Positions 12,372 to 24,495 of a DNA stretch of 64,000 bases are shown here, one piece after another. The stretch is taken from assembly GCA_003117195.1 (NCBI GenBank), contig BDSI01000073.1, positions 372,001 through 436,000 of the forward strand. Reading direction: 5' to 3'. Origin of the DNA: Eudorina sp. 2006-703-Eu-15. Its lineage: Eukaryota > Chlorophyta > Chlorophyceae > Chlamydomonadales > Volvocaceae. The first letter of the stretch is position 1, and each line of letters opens with the position of its first letter. Under the pieces are notes generated by a model. That model was not told where the DNA came from. It saw nothing but the letters and a program-made list of their open reading frames with translations, and searched no databases. The position numbers were made by a program, and so were the translations under genes.

Positions 12372-13294
12372 TACATTTGTACATTCTGTACCAACAGGCA
12401 CGCATGCTATGCTGTGCGCACGATCGACCGAAGGTCAAGTAGATAGGTTATATGTGGCTAGCAGCCGCCGGCGGGGTCCTGGCTGGGAACGCGTTGTGTC
12501 GTACTCCGCATGCATGCATCATGCGTTTCGACCGGTGCGGTTGCGTGCGTGCTTGCTTGTTGCCACGTACTAGTCTAATGACGCAGCGCCCGCGGATGCA
12601 TGGATGGGGCAGCGTACGTCATCACGGGTCGTTCTGCGGCTGCGGCGGCAGTACGTACGGAATACACATGCGGGCAGATAGATGCACGTATGACTCATCA
12701 TGACTACTCATCATGACATCACCATGACTCATCATGTGCAGGGCGAGCGGAAACTGACTCCTCTGCCCTGACACGCAAGGCAGGGTCGTCCCAGGCGTAG
12801 TCGAGATCCATGCATGAATCCATGAGATCCACGAAATCCACGCCGCCACCGCCTCAGCCAACTGCTGGCCACAGCAGCTGGCTACAAGTCGGCGTGACAT
12901 CTACCTACCTACCTACCTATCTATCGTCGGTTCTATCGCCTGTGGCGCTGCTTGCATCAACGAGCGCCATCACGGATACTTGGCATCGGCACCCAAACGA
13001 CGACCACCACCGACCACCACCACCACCACCACCACTGCTGACATTCCGTCAAAACTAACCCCAATGACCAAGATTTGATGATGAAACCAAAACATCCAAG
13101 CACGCACACCACCATCTACAATGAAGCAATGCGATCCTGTCCAGCCACGCAGCCGCCGCTGCGTAAACAGGGACACCGGCCTGCTGGAAGCTGCCGGCGG
13201 GCGTCCGCCCTATCGCGTGCCTTCGTCATCTGACGTGCGGTCGCAGTGAAACGACTGGCGGGCTACCCGTAACTGCGTAGTGGCTCCATAGTGG

Positions 13295-16200
13295 CTACCA
13301 GCGCAGCCGCCATCTCCGGAGCGCGCCGGCGAGGATGCCCCGACGCGGCGTGACGGCACCGCCACCGCCACCGCCACCGGCATCAGCATCGCTGCGGCCG
13401 CGGCGGGCGCCGGAACTGCTCCCGAGGAAACAGGACGCCAGCTTCCTGCGGCGCCCCTCGCTGCGGTTCCCTCGGTTGATGGGGGCCAGGCCCCTGCTGC
13501 GCGGTGTGGCAGCGGCGGCCGATGCCGCTGCTGATGCCGCTGCCGCCGCTGCTGCTGCTGCTGCTGCTGCTGCTGCAGATGCGGCGGCGGAGGAGACGGT
13601 GGCGGAGGTGGCGGCCGCCTTGAAGGCCCCCGTCGTGCTGATCGTGGGGAGCTCGTCGCCCGAAGCGGGTTCGAAGCCCGAAGGCACACTGCTTGAGAGG
13701 ACGCCAAGCAAGGTGGAGGCCTTCGGGCGGCCGCCACTGCCGCGGTCATCAACGGCGCGGGGCAGCGGAAGGGGCAGCGGCAACGGCAGCGGCAGGCCGG
13801 CGGACGGCGGGTGGATGGGCAAGCAGCTGCTGTCTCCGCCGCCGCTTGCCGGATTACGATTGACCTTCTTGAGAGCACGACTGGCGTAGCTCTTGGCACT
13901 ATCGTCGCCGATGCTGATTGCGCCGCCGCCGCCGCCGCCACACCCGCCGCCGCCGCCGGCACCCCCGCCGCCGCCGCTGGGGGCACCAACAGCATTCGTG
14001 ATCCAGTGGAGCAGACCAAAGCGCTGCAGCACATACGCTGGGGGCGAGTCGATGGTCTTGGCCAGCGCCGCGCGCCTCTGTTTTGTGCCGTGGGTGGCGG
14101 CTGCGGTGGCTGCGATGTGTTCCCTGTTTTCTCTAGTGTTCATACAGCTGCACGCGTCGCCGACCGCAGAGCATATGATGCAGCAGCAGCTGCCGCTGCT
14201 GCCGCGCCCGACGAACGGCGGCTCCATGCCACCCGCCAGAGAATCCACGTGCATACTCGCCGCGGCCGGCCCTGCAGCACTGAGGCGCGGTGACAGCCGT
14301 CGAGCGCCATCCTGAGCGGCGGCGGCGGCCGCGGCGGCGGCGAAAGGCGGCGAGGGCAGCACAGCGGCTGCGGCACCACGTGCGGCCCCCAACAATGCCG
14401 TACTATCGCTGACGCCCACGGCAGGCGCTTGCCGGTCTTGTCGTACAGATGGCGAGACAACGATGTCGCCGCGGGTCGCCGACAATGACATGCCGTGCGC
14501 ATCAGTCGGCTGGCGCGGTTGTACGGCGTTCTGGTTGCTGCGGGTGCTTAGGGCGGCCGCCGCCGATGGCGCCGGCGTCGGCGGCGGTGGCAGCCGTTGC
14601 TGCTGCTGCGGCGGCGGCGCTGGCGGCGGCGGCGGCCGCCCTGACGGGCGCAGCCGCGACGTCGATGGCTGTGGGTGCGGGTTTGGGTTCTGGGGAGGAC
14701 GACGGCCGTGCATCCCGAAGGCTGTGGTTCGGTCGCGGCAGGGGCTGCCACCCTCCGCCGGCGGAACGGCGAGCCCCTCGGGTGGGCTCTGCTGGGCCTC
14801 GAGGGGCTCCGAAATGATCTCGCCCCGGCCCACGACCTGCTCCTCCTCCTGCTCCTCCTCCCGCTCCTCCTCCACCTGCTCCTCCTGCTCCTCCTCCAGC
14901 TCCTCCACCTCCTCGAAGGGCTGCTCCTCGTCGGTGTGCATGTTGAGTGCCAGCATGCAAGTGCCGACGGAGGACTTTTGCAGCAGCTGCAGGAGCGCCC
15001 CGTAACCTGCCGGTGGGCGGGCGGGCCGCAGCGGGGTTGGCGTTCGTTAGCGCAGAGCGGGGCGGGGCCGCGAGAGCGACGAGGCAGGGTGCGCGAGGGG
15101 CGCGTGGGTGGGTGAGTGCGGCGGACCGATTGAAGCGCGCCGGATTTTGTAATGTGTAATGTGTAATGTGTAATGTGTTCACCGATGACCCGCGGGGTCC
15201 ACTGTAACATCCTAATTAATACGTGTTGCTTAGCGAACAAAAAACCAGCGAACAGTAAGATAGCCGTGGACGGATGGGCCGTACGTACTGCAGTCGCTGC
15301 ATGTATGCACGGTATTAGCATGGCAGTCGTGGGTCACTCAAAGCCACGCACCTATTGTTGTTGTTGCATCCCTGCCGGCAAGTAGGCCACCAGCACATTT
15401 GCGGGAGCAGTGCGGTGCGGCGTCGGGCCGGTGATGAGCTGCTGCTGCTGCTGCTGCTGCTGCTACGTTGGTGTCTGCCTCGTCCCCCAGGATGATCATA
15501 CTGGCATCGCAAGGGTGATCGCAACAAACACAACCGCCATCAGCACAACCACCATCATCGCAAACGCCATCATTGCAACCGCCAGCATAAAGGCCAGCAC
15601 ACCCGTCAGCACAGCCGCCATCGCCGGCGGCTGCGGCCGCTTCATACCAGCAGCGACCTCCTTCTGCCGCCCCGGCCGTGCTGCACCACCGCTCCGGTGA
15701 TTGGGCCACAGCAGCGCCGCCGCCGCCGCCGGGTCGCCGGCCGCTGCCGCTACTGCTACCGGTACCGCGCCCTGAAGCCGACGGCGGGGTCGCGGCCGCC
15801 GCCGCGGCTGCAGCACCGCTGGGGTATTCAGCCACGGCTGCAGCTGCGGCCACATGGCGGTCCTCACCCAGCGCGGACGAGCCTGCTGGCGGCCTGCCGC
15901 AGCTGCTCGCGGGAGCGCCAGGAAGGGGCCCCGCCGGGTCGCCGTCGAGACCGCCGCCGCTGGCGCCGGCGGCGGCGGCGCCGGCAGCTGCGGCGGCCTC
16001 CGCGGCATCATCAGCAGCGGACATGCTCAGGAAAAGGAGTCTCCTGCTTGGAGCTGCAGGCGCAAACTCGCACACCGACACCAATGACGACACCGACACC
16101 AATCCGTTGATAACATCGTTGGCGGTGCCCTGCTGCCGCTCCTCCCCCAAGGATGCCAGAAGCGCCGAGGAGGCGGATGGCGAGGCGGCCCCGTCGCCGC

Positions 16201-17779
16201 CGTCCTCCTCCGCAGCAAGCGGCAGCAGAACCCCGAGAGCTGCCTCGGCCGCTGCCCAGCTGACCTCCCCGGCCGCATGCAAGGATGGCGCTAACGGCTG
16301 CGGCTGACGCTGCTGCTGCTGCAATAGCCACCGCTGCTGTAATCGCTGCAGCAGCAACTGCTGCTGGATTCCGGCCCCGCCGCCGCCGCCGCCGTCGCCT
16401 TCCGGATTGGGATAGCCCGAATCCCCCATCTCCGGCGTTAACAGGCCCCCCGCTGCCGCCACCGCCGCTGCCGCCGCCGCCGTTGCGGCGACATCGACCT
16501 CCGCAGTATCCGTGGGCGTGTAGGGCTGCGGCAGCGACTCACACACCAGCAAAGGCTTGGCCGCCGCGCCCGCCGCCGCGGCCGCGACCGTTGAAGACGA
16601 CCGGGTCGGGCCGCCGAGGATCACGGCGGCGGCGTCTGCCGGGTGTCCATCATCCACATTCACGGCCAAAGCTGCACCGGCGCCCAGGACCCAGACCACC
16701 GGCGCATCTAGCTGCCGCAGGGCCGTCCTGTGTAATGATACCAGGGAGGAGGAGAGCACGCCGCGCAAGGGGCACTGCTGCGGGAGGGGCCAGTCGTCGT
16801 CACCAGCGCCGGAAGTGGCCCGGCAGCAGCCGCAGGACGCGGCAGCGGCGTCGGCGGCACTGCTGCTGCCGCCAGCGTGGTCTTGATGCTGCGGATCTCG
16901 GTGCCTCCACGGATCAGGACCAGGCGGCGTCTCGACGCGGCGGCGGCCGTGATGGTGGTGGTGGTCATGAGTGAGCAGCAGCCGCTGGAGGGTGTGCGTG
17001 TGGAGAGTTGACGAGGTGCCGCCGTGGCTGGGCGGCGGCAGATCAACGGCAGCATCATCAAGCGCTGCGGCGGCAGCAGCCACCGCAGCAGCACCAGCAG
17101 CAGTAGCAGCAGTAGCAGCAGCAGCAGCAGTAGCAGCGGCGGCGGCGACGGCAGCAGCCATCGGGGCAGCGGCGGCAGCATCGGCGCAAGAGGCACCCGG
17201 CGTCGCGGGGACGGCGGTTGCTGCAGTACATGCTTGAGGAGCAGCAGCCAAGGCGTTTGCCAGGCAGCAGATGACGACTGGGTGGTCCATCATCGGTACC
17301 GGTTGGCTGTGCCGCCGAGCGGAGCAGGAGCAGCAGCCGAAGCAGCCAGTCTCGCAGCCCGCTGCTGAGGTTGTGGACTGCTTCGGCGACGGTGAGGAGC
17401 TGCGCTGTCGGCTGCTGGTAGAGGTGCAGATGTTGCGCCTTTGGCAAAGGGGGGGAGCTGCTGCTGCGCTCTCCGTGATCGGTCCCCCGTGCGTTACTTC
17501 GGCGTGCCGCGGCGGACTGCTGTCGGGCGACCATCGCCTGCTGCGTTTGCGAAACACAGAACAGGAATGATATGTAGATGTGATAGTTGGATGGTATATG
17601 CACACTTGTTGCAGTGCGTAACCGGGGCGGGGGCTTGTGGAGAGGAATGCGGCGGCTGCGGGTCGGGCGCGCGAGCACAATTTGTCACTCAACGCTGCTG
17701 CAGACGAGACCTCAGCGGCGACATCGGATTCTCTGCCCTCCACGGTAATCCAGTTTTCACAGACAATATCAACATGCAT
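13295..17779 (-). CDS. Large low-complexity protein gene, function unknown (exon limits approximate)
   Basis: Long open stretches on the minus strand suggest one multi-exon gene, but I recognise no domain. From 5' to 3' the protein-like segments lie in different frames. They include QLLTVAEAVHNLSSGLRDWL (near 17.4 kb), DHPVVICCLANALAAAPQ (17.3 kb), RRRLVLIRGGTEIRSIKTTL (16.9 kb), LDAPVVWVLGAGAALAVNVD (16.7 kb) and EVSWAAAEAALGVLLPL (16.2 kb). From about 15.0 kb an exon starts LLQLLQKSSVGTCMLALNMH, passes through a highly acidic EEVEELEEEQ block and continues to a stop at 13295. Poly-Ala, poly-Gln, poly-Gly and poly-Pro tracts dominate and come from GCN/CAG/CTG repeats. Such composition is common in volvocine regulatory proteins; the frames could also belong to more than one gene. 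Start codon, exact introns and poly(A) signal were not resolved. Confidence 0.4.
15149..15178. repeat. (TAATGTG)n, four units
   Basis: Four TGTAATG units directly before a partial copy of the dispersed short repeat at 15176. They lie in the presumed intron between the two largest exons of the low-complexity gene. Confidence 0.8.
15176..15214 (+). repeat. Dispersed short repeat, partial copy 2
   Basis: Only the 3' part is present: TTCACCGATGACCCGCGGGG, then TCCACTGTAACATCC. This matches the 3' halves of the copies at 9031-9150 and 60161-60290. Confidence 0.6.
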
Positions 17780-17819
17780 TTAATTAACGTAATTGCGAAT
17801 TGCGTCCTGATGAACCCCA

Positions 17820-18208
17820 GGGAATGAAGTAATCAGGGTCGAGCCGTGTGCGAACCCAGTCACACTTTGCATGTGTCTTATGAGCGCCCTGCCGCATAAG
17901 GAGGACGCAAAATAGCACTCATGCTTATGTTGGCTTGCTGTCCCTAGAGCGAACAGGGGCACCGGCGAGGTTGGCCGGGCGCGGTTCGTCGCCAGCGTAC
18001 CTGTCCCTTCGCTCAACAGAGTTGCCGTCGTCCGCTCTGGCAGAGCAGTAACATTCCACCATTCTGCATAGGCTGATACGATATGCGCAGAAGAGGGTCA
18101 CGGCGTAATTCTCAACACATAGTTCCAGTTCTCAGTCGTCGGCCGCGACACGCCAACCCTGCCAGCGCAATGGCGCAAATCAGCAATCAACTGCTACGCC
18201 AAAGCATG
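17820..18208. other. Spacer before the left duplicated arm
   Basis: No gene seen. It separates the start of the low-complexity gene from the left boundary of the inverted duplication at 18209. Confidence 0.4.
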
Positions 18209-19567
18209 AGGGCTTTTCGCATGAAATAGGGTGAATTAGTGCGGCGGGGAATTAGCGCTAATTTGCACTAATTCGGGCCTGTACGGCGGACCTAATTCAC
18301 TGTACAGCGCTGAATTCCCGAGTACTGTGCGGTAAGTAGTAACCGGTCAGTAACAAACTGGTCTGCCTTTCTCTTTCTTGCTTACATTCTAGAGCAATCA
18401 TTTATTTGCAGTTTGACCATATGCTTGCACAAGCCGTGAGGAAATGAGTAACAAAAACAGCCAAGCTAAAGCACCCATTGAATCAATAAACCTTACCTAT
18501 TGGAGCTCCCTTAAAAAAGACAATAGTATTCAGTTCAAGCTTCAACACGGTAAAGTTTACCTCACACATGTCACTGGCGCGAAATGGTCCAAACAAGAGA
18601 TCATTCTGGGGGTGGGCCGCGCGTTGATCGACGCATCTGTAAAAGTCACTTCAGTAGGCTTCGGCCGTATGGCCGATGAGTGCTGCAGCTATTGCTGCGA
18701 CTCGGCTGCCTCGCCCTCGTCCGCGCGGGCGTCGCAACACCAGGGCACGCTGGTTAATGACTCCATAGTCTTCTTCGACCTAGACGAAGGATACGCGGCC
18801 GACGTGTCCTCATTGCGTAAAAGGCAAGGTTAATCTCGACGGCTGGGCGCCCCCGAGACCGATGAGGGGTTTGAACGGCACGGTGTACGTGTTTTCCCGG
18901 CGCTATGAATGCAAAGGTGGGACATCCTGGTCGCTGGCATTGACAGGGTTTTGGGTGTCGTGGTAAGCTGTGGGGTTAAAGTTCTGCTCGGGGTTTTCCC
19001 ATCCAGCACAGCGTGCCATGGACATTATGAGTGGACGCAGACGAATACGTAGGCAGGTAGATGGCGGCGATAACGGCACTCACCTGTCTGGGTGCTCTGT
19101 GCAGGGAACCATGACTCGGGGGGCAACAAGTCCTTCCTGCTGACGGATCCGGAGGTTCTCGCGTCCTTGCCCATCGAAGTCAGCAACAGCCTCGGCGGTA
19201 TCCTGACTCACAAAGGCGGTATGACCACACCGCTGCTGGATTTGCTCATGGCGGGGATGCCGAAGGGCAGCAGCATATCCTCCATCGTGGCTACCCGGAA
19301 CGAGATATCGCGCCAAGGATACCTTCAGCAGCAAGCCGAGTACTTAAGCTACGCGGCACGCGCCTACAAGGGCAGCGGTGGTAGCGGTGGTAGCGGCGGT
19401 GGAAGCGGTGGCAGCAGCGATGGCCAGCAGACTCTCATGTCTGTGTGGAGAAAGCAGCAGGCAAGTGATGTGTTCTTTTTGTGGGGGAGGGGGGGTGCCA
19501 CGGACTACGGCATGTACGACTATGCGGCGATGGGGGATGTCAACAGCCTGTGCAAGCAGCTGGGCAT
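18209..19567 (+). repeat. Inverted duplication, left arm, outer part
   Basis: Begins AGGGCTTTTCGCATGAAATA and is almost identical to the reverse complement of 55811-57172. It continues after element A at 51267-52132. The outer 120 bp contain several inverted copies of an ATTAGTGC/GCACTAAT-like motif (ATTAGCGCTAAT is palindromic), as in subterminal regions of DNA transposons. No flanking target duplication was found. Confidence 0.85.
19563..19567. repeat. Target site duplication GGCAT, left (element A)
   Basis: GGCAT immediately before the 5' LTR. The same five bases follow the 3' LTR at 51267-51271. Confidence 0.9.
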
Positions 19568-19810
19568 TGTAAGACCGTGCTTCGGACTTAGCGATTTCGC
19601 GGGTCTGACCCACGGGCCTTACCAATAACGTGAGTTAACCGATCCTAGAATTAAGCTGGATCACAAATTATAAATTATAACCAAAGCATTATGTGGTATG
19701 TCGTAATGGCTTTGGAGTTCTCTAGGAGAACACAGATATGCACGATCTGTCGTATCAAGGTACAACACGCGGATTGTGAGGTCCGCGGTGCACAAAAGCT
19801 CACAGGGCAG

Positions 19811-20781
19811 CAGAGGTCGGCAAATCGGTTTCTATGGCTGCGGATAGGCATAATTTCGGTCATACCCCCCCCAAATTTTTTTTTGCGCCTTCCGGCGCAA
19901 ATCCAGCAGAGATGCAACATGCAAGGCATTTCAATATCGTACGCATAGCATCAAGTTACATTCATTTTATCTCGTACTCTCGTCCCTTGTGCGTCACACA
20001 GAGCCATTGTTGGTCCAGGGCCACACACAGCCGCACGTCAACACGTCGTCAGTTACCATACGTAGGGGAACACGAGGGGAACCAGCATCACCCTCACATC
20101 GTCGCTGCCCGCGGCCCCATGCGGTTGAACCGCGGGTCGCGAAGGATATTTTCCACCTTATCGGCAATGTGTGTGTAGAGGTGCATCCGAGTGGAGGACC
20201 TAAACTTCGCCATCGCGCCCTTCAACATCGCATCCTCCTTCTTCAAATTCCCCGACGTATTCAACTTCACGAAGAGGCCCTCGTTAAGCCGGATTGCTGA
20301 CAAACGCGCCCGCCGGTCCCGCTTCAAGACAGTACGGGCAGAAAACACGCGCTCGAAATTGACGGACGTGGGCTTGATTTGGACGCAGAATAGCGCGAGC
20401 TTCCACATCTCCGCGAACAGGTGCCTTTTCTTTGCGAGCTTGGGCATCATGCGATTAATGTGGTGCACCGCCGGCTTGCGCACACGCTCAATTAGGCCCT
20501 GCATGGCATCAGCAACCTCTTCCTCCACACCCATCACATCACCACCCCCAAGCAGCTGTGACAACAGCTCCTTCTGCTCCACGTAGAACTTCAGGAAGGC
20601 CTCCCGATCCTTCACGGCAGCCTGGCGCAGCTTCCACATCTCATTCTTAAACTGGGCTGCAGCTCATGCGTTATGGCAGAATTTTGGTCACTGGAGGACC
20701 CGCAGCCGGAACCTATAGCCTAATTTTGGCTGCGGGTACTGCGGTACGACCCGCAGGACCCGCAGCATTTGCCGACCTCTG
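19811..20781 (-). mobile_element. hAT-family element, 971 bp, inside the LTR
   Basis: Perfect 15-bp terminal inverted repeats CAGAGGTCGGCAAAT (19811-19825 and 20767-20781). It is flanked by an 8-bp target duplication CAGGGCAG (19803-19810 and 20782-20789), the length typical of hAT elements. It is far shorter than an autonomous hAT and keeps only the 3' part of the transposase gene, so it is a deletion derivative. Confidence 0.93.
20094..20639 (-). pseudogene. hAT transposase, C-terminal fragment
   Basis: 182-codon frame on the minus strand. It contains the C-terminal dimerisation motif of hAT transposases (SVNFERVFSARTVLKRDRRA), preceded by a helical region rich in Lys and Glu. The zinc finger, the RNase H-like catalytic core and a plausible start are absent. 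The fragment probably has no function of its own; the TIRs around it could be mobilised in trans. Confidence 0.8.
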
Positions 20782-20930
20782 CAGGGCAGGGGCAGGTGCC
20801 GCCACTTACATACTGTGCTTTGGGTCCGAGTCCCAACCTGACCCAATATCCTTTTGTATTACTACTAAAGATCCACGCTTCCGCTAGCTAGGTATTCGTC
20901 TATCGTTAAGGTAGACGGACCGTCCTTACA

Positions 20931-20950
20931 AGTGGTATCCACGACCAGGT
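20931..20950 (+). other. Primer binding site of element A (putative)
   Basis: TGGTATCCACGACC starts two bases after the 5' LTR. The TGGTATC start is shared with initiator-Met tRNA primer sites (TGGTATCAGAGC), but the later bases differ. Confidence 0.45.
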
Positions 20951-20977
20951 TTAGTTTATTTTTTTTAGACCCATAAG

Positions 20978-23688
20978 ATGACCACGCCGACTCAGTCGAC
21001 CGGCGACAACAATGGCGACGCGCCGCCGCGCAATCAATCGGCGGCTAACGAGGCCGGCACCCGCAAGGTGAGCAAGGCTTCCAAGCAGGTTAAGTCGACT
21101 AATCCGTCTAATCCGGTTAAGGCGATTAAGCCAGTTAAGCCAGTTAAGACTGGCCGGCAGCCTGTCTATGCGGCAACGCTTGCGGGACTGTATGCAATGG
21201 CTCGCGCTGTCGCACTTCGGTCGGCGCAGAAGAAAAAGCCTTCGGGCAAGAATAAGAGGGCTAAGACCCATATGCAAAAATCAGATGCTTTGCCGAAAAC
21301 GGCTAAGCCCCAGATGCAACCGCCTAATGGTTTGCTTAAGTCGGCTGAGGTCCAGATGCAACCGTTCAATGGTTCGCCCAGACATATTTATTTTGATTCT
21401 GAAGGCAATGTTGCCGCTGTGCCACATGCGCAGAACGCTGACGCGCTGGCTGCGCAGCTGGAGAATGTCGAGCTCGACAGCTCGTCGCAGCAACAGACAA
21501 ACAGCGTCCAACCTCAGTCGCAGCAGCCGACCAGAGAGGAACTGGAGCAGCGCCTCGCGACTGCGACCGCGATGCTTCAGACCTGTCTGGCGACGATGGA
21601 CTCCTCATTATCAGCGGTTCCCGCTGGAGGATGACAGCTGGAAAGCTATCGTGCGTGAAGCTAAACACAAGCTTTACCGGGCCCTGGACGGTCGGTCGTC
21701 CGCGCGCGAAGGGGTGCCCGCAGCAATTCCGTCGGGGATGGCCAATGGCAACAACGCCGGCGCCGGACCATCGACGCAGGGACCCCCACTACCTCTCCCT
21801 CCACCGTCTACGCACAACGTTGCACCGTGGCAGCCAGTTGAGGTAGGCGCTAGTCGCCGATTACCCGTACCAGTCAAGTTTAACGGGAAGACAGATAACC
21901 ATATTTCTTGTACTCAAACATGGTTTGATGCGTTAGTTCATTATATGCAAACTAGCGGTCTTAATCCCGTTCATCACTTTATTTTCTGGTTCACGGGTCG
22001 CGCGCAAGAATGGGGTCAAGCTTTACTTAAGCAATATTCGGATACGAATAAGACTCTTACATTGTCAGAATTGCGCGCTGCATTCCTGCTGCAATACGGT
22101 GACGTGCGTAGACATACGGCACAAGAGGGTCGTGATCGCTTGCATAGTGGTGAGCATCACATGAAATCAAATGAACGTGTGCAAGAATATACGCAACGTT
22201 TTCGGGACATCATTCGGGATATCCGGGATATGTCTCAAGGTGAATCCATCGGCTGGTTCATTAATGGTCTGCCCGTTGCTATGCGCAAGGCCTGCGGCAC
22301 TGATGCAAAGGGTCATGATTGGGAAGACCTTGATGACCTTATCAAATACGCTATCGGCCATGAGACTCGCACGCGTGTTGCTGCTCTGAAGACAGCTAAC
22401 TTGAACGCCCTTGCCGTCCGCCCCAAAATTTCCAAAAAGCAGAGGCCGCGGTTTCCGCGTAAGGCGGGATTCACATATGAAACCGAAAGTCCGCGGGCCT
22501 GAAACGTAAAAGCCGAAAATGATTTCGGCCTCTGTTCACATAGAGGCCAAAATTACAAATAATTTCAGTTTCAGTTGTCAACCGTCTTGGTGTAATTTCA
22601 AGCTCATGCGTGCTTGAAATTACACCAAAACCAAGACTTTTGATGCTGAAATATGATACTGAAACAACAAATGATCTGACGACTCGTATCAAGCCCGTCG
22701 CCGCTTTTGCAAAGTAGTAGTTTGGACGTATGCGAAAGTAGCCAAATTGATTACGGTAACTCTCATTGATTACCTATACTGATTGAACTTGTTGCGAGAG
22801 TAAAAGAACTTTCTTTATTGACGCTCGGATTATGGAGGAAGGATACAGTGAAGAAGACTACGGTCCTGATCCTCAGTTTCACAGCGCTTGTGACTTGAAG
22901 GAGTAATTAGCTGCTGCTGTTGGTGCGCGCGCGTCTGAGTCTTGGTAACATGCTTAGCATGTTACCTGATTGGTCCATGTGAAATCATGTTAAGGAATAT
23001 CTAAATTTATCGTGACTCTGTCAGTATTGTTACTTGTCACGGTATGCCCCGTCCTGAGCAAGCATTGCGTGTCGCCGGATCGCATCCGTCGTGTTCTCCA
23101 AGACCATGATGGATAAATATTGTAATTTAGATCAAATAAAAATTTAGGAACTTTCAGGTTGACAAATGCTGTAAGCGTAAGGAAAGGGTCTGCCCTTCAT
23201 TCGTTTTGTCTCCACACATGTTCCCTTCATTCGGCAAGCATGCCACAGCTTGATTAAATCAAACTTCACAAAGCTAACTGATGGGGTCCTTCAGATATGT
23301 ACAATTACCTATGCAGACCCATTGACCCAGGCGTTGCAAATAGTTTGTGTCCACAAAATACATATGTGAATGCGTTTTGAGTTTTTGGCTCAGTACGACA
23401 CCTTTCCGATTCATGCCTCATTTTCGGCACATTTTATTTCGGTTTCATATGTGAATCCCGCCTAAGCCAATCAACTGCCGGGACTGCGGCTTGTTGGTCA
23501 ACGACATCCGCGAGCACAAGCAGTCTGGCGAGTGCAACGACGTCCTGGCCAGCCGGAAGTCGAAGGCGCCGACCGTGCGCCACAACGACTACAACTCCGG
23601 TGGCCGGGGCCGCGGGCGCGGCGGAAAGGGTGGTGGCCGAGGCGGTGGCCGCGGGGCTCACGGCGACGCAGATGCGATGAAGGATTAG
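20978..23688 (+). pseudogene. Element A gag, split by a MITE
   Basis: Starts MTTPTQSTGDNNGDAP with a Lys/Pro-rich leader. A frame change near 21.62 kb leads into the Gag core at about 21.63-22.46 kb: TWFDALVHYMQTSGLNPVHH, then EWGQALLKQY and VQEYTQRFRDIIRDIRDM, the usual capsid-like segment of gypsy elements. The MITE at 22463-23462 interrupts the C-terminal nucleocapsid. After it comes a Cys/His motif (CRDCG...HKQSGEC, about 23479-23538) and an RG-rich tail (GRGRGGKGGGRGGGRG). An in-frame TAG at 23686-23688 separates Gag from the next domain, which continues in the same frame. The frame change may be damage or programmed; one copy cannot decide. Confidence 0.8.
22463..23462. mobile_element. 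PIF/Harbinger-like MITE, 1000 bp
   Basis: Perfect 26-bp terminal inverted repeats starting GGCGGGATTCAC and a 3-bp TAA target duplication (22460-22462 and 23463-23465), as expected for PIF/Harbinger. No transposase fragment is seen. An internal hairpin lies at about 22586-22630 (TGGTGTAATTTCAAGC and its complement). Removing element plus one TAA leaves the Gag frame continuous. Confidence 0.9.
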
Positions 23689-24207
23689 GGGATTGGCAGG
23701 CGTAATTTGGGAACGGCAGGTTCAGACGAACCAGTGCTAGCGAGCGCGCAGGGTCCCGCACAGGACTTTGATGATTTAGATTTACAGCGCGCCGCTGAAG
23801 CCAGTGCCGACGCAAGGGAAGTGCTTCCACCGCCACCTTTGGGCGAATTTTCAGACCGCATGTTTCCTCCGGACGAGTTTCAGAAAGTTCAGGAGGCGTT
23901 GAACATGAAGTTCACGTATGATGCTGGTTGTAACAATGATGGAAGTAATCGCTTGTGTGAACGCTTTGCCTGTCCAGACCGGTCTTTCCTTGAGCAAGAT
24001 GTCTCAGGTGAAGTCGTTTGGGCTCATCCTCCGTATTCCCAAATCCGTGAGTGGCAGAACCATTACCAAAAATGCAAACAGAAAAGTCCTCATCAGACCG
24101 CAGCGATGTTTGTTGTGCCTCGATGGCCACATGTTGAGCAGATTTTCAAAGCGGCTGGCTTTCGACGATTCAAATCGTACGACCAGGGATCCAAGGTCCT
24201 TACGGTT

Positions 24208-24212
24208 CCCCA
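24208..24212. repeat. Target site duplication CCCCA, left (element B)
   Basis: Matches 28794-28798 on the other side of element B. Confidence 0.9.
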
Positions 24213-24495
24213 TGTAAGACGCGATCTAACAATGAGTACTAAGAACTGAAGGTCGGAAACGCCCGATAGTCAGCAACTACCCGAGTCCTGAAAGGTGGTA
24301 TCAAAAGATACCGAGAATGGCTGACGGTAGGGACTTAGTAGTGTGGATGTGTCGGAGCGTCTCCAGGGAGGTACACCGAGAGGTACTGGCAGTACGCTTG
24401 GCAATACAGGTGTAACTGAAGTACACCGGAAGGTAGGAATTACACAGTTAGGTAATGGTATTGTGTACAGTGCGAAACCTCGTGTTACAGTCCTC

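Larger units (their letters stand above)
8226..13294. other. Repeat-rich region without supported genes
   Basis: The missing first PIG-H exon and promoter should lie near 8.3-8.7 kb; a short Met-initiated minus-strand frame at 8714 is a possible but unproven first exon. Beyond that I see only minisatellites, microsatellites and a dispersed repeat copy. Three degenerate copies of a GTAGCTGCCC...CAGACCCGT-like block occur at about 10574, 10692 and 11785, two of them followed by GATATGTAAC. Open frames here have no protein-like composition. Confidence 0.5.
19568..20930 (+). repeat. Element A 5' LTR, interrupted by a hAT element
   Basis: 384 bp of LTR sequence matching 50875-51266, split by the hAT insertion at 19811-20781 plus its 8-bp target duplication. 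Confidence 0.92.

Noticed and set aside
15410..17237. Plus-strand Ser- or Ala-rich ORFs over the low-complexity gene
   Set aside because: Complementary translation of CAG/CTG and GCC repeats; the minus strand has the more protein-like unique segments.
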